A stretch of DNA of 64,000 nt, from assembly GCF_002149925.1 (NCBI RefSeq), contig NZ_MSLT01000018.1:1-64000 (forward strand). The letters run 5' to 3'. Within the stretch, counting starts at the first letter, position 1. Every line of letters starts with the position of its first letter. Of this stretch, positions 62,246 through 64,000 are shown in pieces. Source of the DNA: Thioflexithrix psekupsensis. Lineage in GTDB: Bacteria; Pseudomonadota; Gammaproteobacteria; Beggiatoales; Beggiatoaceae. The position numbers and the translations under genes are program-made. The notes under the pieces are model-generated. The model searched no databases and was not told where the DNA came from. It saw only the letters and a list, made by a program, of their open reading frames with translations.

Positions 62246-62511
62246 TTAATATGGGTATATTAACCAATACTTATATTCTAAACAAGAGGTATCGCCAAAC
62301 TTATCCGTAAAAAAACCACAACAACAGCGGCAGATCGATAGACCTGCCCTGGGCGTGTCAAAATGGCTTATCCTAACACAGACAATCGCAGGGACAGACA
62401 GATAGGTCTGTCCTGTGAGGTTGACGGGGCAAAAAAGAATTGCATTGTCATGAGAAACAATGGGTTAAGAGAATGCAGCGCGGGCGCAAATTCCGCTCAA
62501 ACAACAGGCAG
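62246..62511. other. Intergenic region right of the IS element
   Basis: A hairpin of GGACAGAC (62392-62399) with GTCTGTCC (62406-62413) and a looser one around GGCAGATC...GACCTGCC (62330-62348) lie downstream of nadA and may end its transcript. No gene is visible. Confidence 0.45.
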
Positions 62512-63612
62512 TTAAGACACATCAAACATGCGTTGCAAGGACAAACGGGCTTGTTCGGCCTCTTTGGCATCGACGCGAATTTGATTGACCACTTTACCGG
62601 CCACCAAATTTTCTAACACCCATAACAAGTGTTGTGGATCAGTACGATACATTGTAGAACACATGCACAAATTGGGCGACATAAAATGAACATCAATCCC
62701 TTGTGGCGCGCAAGTCATCGCCAAGCGTTTGACCAAATTCAATTCTGTCCCGACCAACCAACGTGTGCCGGGGGGCGAGTGTGTCACCACGTCAATAATG
62801 TATTCAGTCGATCCCACTTCATGCGACTTTTGACACACTTCAAAACTGGATTCAGGATGAGAAATAATGCGCGTTTCAGGATATTGGGCTAAAAACTGAT
62901 CGATATGTTCGGGTTTAAATAACTGATGTACCGAACAAAAACCTTTCCATAAAATTAATTTAGCCTGTTTAATCTGTTCACGGGTCAAGCCACCGCGAGG
63001 CAAATTAAAATCCCACACCACCATCTCATCCAATGCCATTCCCATGCGATAAGCAGTATTTCTTCCCAAATGCTGATCGGGGAAAAATAACACTTTTTCG
63101 CGCTGCTGCCACGCCCACGTAAGTATTTTGCGGGCATTTGTTGAAGTACAAACAATCCCACCATGACGACCACAAAAGGCTTTTAAATCCGCCGCCGAAT
63201 TAATGTAAGTCACGGGAGTGATAGTCTGATCGGCATCGCCCAATACCTCGTTTAATTCGCGCCACGCCCGCTCTACTTTGGCTAAATTCGCCATATCCGC
63301 CATAGAACAACCCGCGCCCAAATCGGGTAAAATCGCCACCTGTTCAGGTCGAGTCATAATATCCGCGACTTCAGCCATAAAATGCACGCCACAAAACACA
63401 ATATATTCTGCATTAGACTGTGCGGCTTCGCGGGATAATTTTAATGAATCTCCCGTATAATCCGCATGTTGAAACACTTCTTGTCGTTGATAATGGTGGC
63501 CTAAAATGGCCACGCGCTCGCCCAATTGTGCCTTTGCGCCACGAATTCGTGCTTGACAATCCGCCTCTTCCAACGCCATAAAACGCTCTATCGACAATTC
63601 GTAAATACCCAT
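62512..63612 (-). CDS. nadA: Quinolinate synthase A
   Basis: NadA condenses iminoaspartate with dihydroxyacetone phosphate to quinolinate in NAD synthesis, using a 4Fe-4S cluster. The 366-residue protein shows the family motifs GHHYQRQEVFQHADYTGDSL, FCGVHFMAEVADI, DLGAGCSMADM, SVHQLF, SHPESSFEVCQKSHEVGSTEYII and LCMCSTMYRTDPQHLLW with the cluster cysteines. The length is normal. It stands alone; nadB is not nearby. Confidence 0.96.
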   Translation of the reverse strand: MGIYELSIERFMALEEADCQARIRGAKAQLGERVAILGHHYQRQEVFQHADYTGDSLKLSREAAQSNAEYIVFCGVHFMAEVADIMTRPEQVAILPDLGAGCSMADMANLAKVERAWRELNEVLGDADQTITPVTYINSAADLKAFCGRHGGIVCTSTNARKILTWAWQQREKVLFFPDQHLGRNTAYRMGMALDEMVVWDFNLPRGGLTREQIKQAKLILWKGFCSVHQLFKPEHIDQFLAQYPETRIISHPESSFEVCQKSHEVGSTEYIIDVVTHSPPGTRWLVGTELNLVKRLAMTCAPQGIDVHFMSPNLCMCSTMYRTDPQHLLWVLENLVAGKVVNQIRVDAKEAEQARLSLQRMFDVS

Positions 63613-64000
63613 AACAACCCCTTGACCTGTGGTTAGACCACTTTATGTTATTGTTTTTTAAGGTTTATCACACCATTTTGAGGATGAACCAGATAGTTTA
63701 AAAACACAAAAAAGATAGTTTTATTTCACAACTTTCTATAATAGTCAATTTACCCGCAATCGTCAAATGAGGGATTGAATGCGGGTCATCACTCAACTAT
63801 TGGACATTAATCCATTTCTATTTTTGATAAGAAAAAACTTGAGTCAATAAGCGTATCATTTTAACATAGACGGTTTAAACAACAATAACGCTTTGGCATC
63901 TCTTATTAAAAGAATGAAAAACCAACATTTACAATTTCACCGTTCGTTCATTGCAATGAATCAGAAAACAGAATCATTAATTAAACGTAAAATTCAATGC
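63613..64000. other. Intergenic region at the right edge
   Basis: This AT-rich region contains the nadA promoter. A frame starting at an ATG at 63914 (MKNQHLQFHRSFIAMNQKTESLIKRKIQC) stays open to the window end and could be the start of a gene, but it lacks a ribosome-binding site, so I do not annotate it as one. Confidence 0.4.

Overview
The window looks like a chromosomal segment of a gammaproteobacterium, most likely a filamentous sulfur oxidiser of the Thiotrichales/Beggiatoales type. This is an inference from protein style, the AT-rich base composition, a ROCO/TIR protein, STAND-like ATPases and dispersed intergenic palindromes, not from a marker gene. Housekeeping genes (murG, proS, tsaD, ribD, glyA, gph, ubiG, zipA, dsbD, dnaJ, rsfS, nadA) are interleaved with accessory and defence genes. 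I recognised no rRNA or tRNA.

Layout: 1-9.5 kb holds the end of murG, a decayed DNA methyltransferase fragment, an EF-G paralogue, a large exported acidic/proline-rich protein, proS and tsaD. 9.56-15.6 kb is a defence cluster: a single-chain restriction-modification-like enzyme, an antitoxin-like gene with a PIN toxin that has no normal start codon, and an LRR-Roc-COR-TIR protein. It is bounded by direct repeats and a relic of a second restriction-modification gene. 15.8-30.5 kb carries a peptidoglycan-binding membrane protein, an operon of class III cyclase, membrane AAA ATPase and DUF368 transporter, a J-domain protein, ribD-glyA, a nucleotidyltransferase/sugar-transferase fusion, and a STAND ATPase-TPR protein split by an in-frame TGA. 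30.5-40.6 kb is mostly housekeeping: gph-ubiG, a CbiX-like chelatase, zipA, an orphan tupA, two tandem queuosine-precursor transporters, a TlpA-like gene with dsbD, and dnaJ.

41.3-52.1 kb is a complete type I-D CRISPR-Cas locus (cas6, cas10d, csc2, csc1, HD-less cas3, cas4, cas1, cas2) followed by a leader and a ten-spacer array. Just upstream, on the opposite strand, lies what I consider the main discovery: a solitary crRNA-like locus. It has the 8-nt 5' handle of this array's repeat, a 23-nt pseudo-spacer, and the first 20 nt of the repeat, ending exactly at the inferred Cas6 cut. Its pseudo-spacer matches a site 110 bp away, directly beside the -35 box of a promoter that reads towards the cas operon. 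The match covers the first 20 positions except 12 and 18, which are the positions type I Cascades flip out, and a GTT PAM of the type I-D kind abuts it. This has the architecture of a CreR/CreA-type guide that lets Cascade repress its own operon, or a gene between the promoter and cas6. That intervening gene is a small protein whose 5' end is duplicated in tandem.

52.4-64 kb holds an unknown protein with a phosphatase-like neighbour, rsfS, a glutaminyl cyclase, an RND efflux pump with an unusual C-terminal extension and its adaptor, an SCP-2 domain protein, an intact IS630-family element, and nadA.
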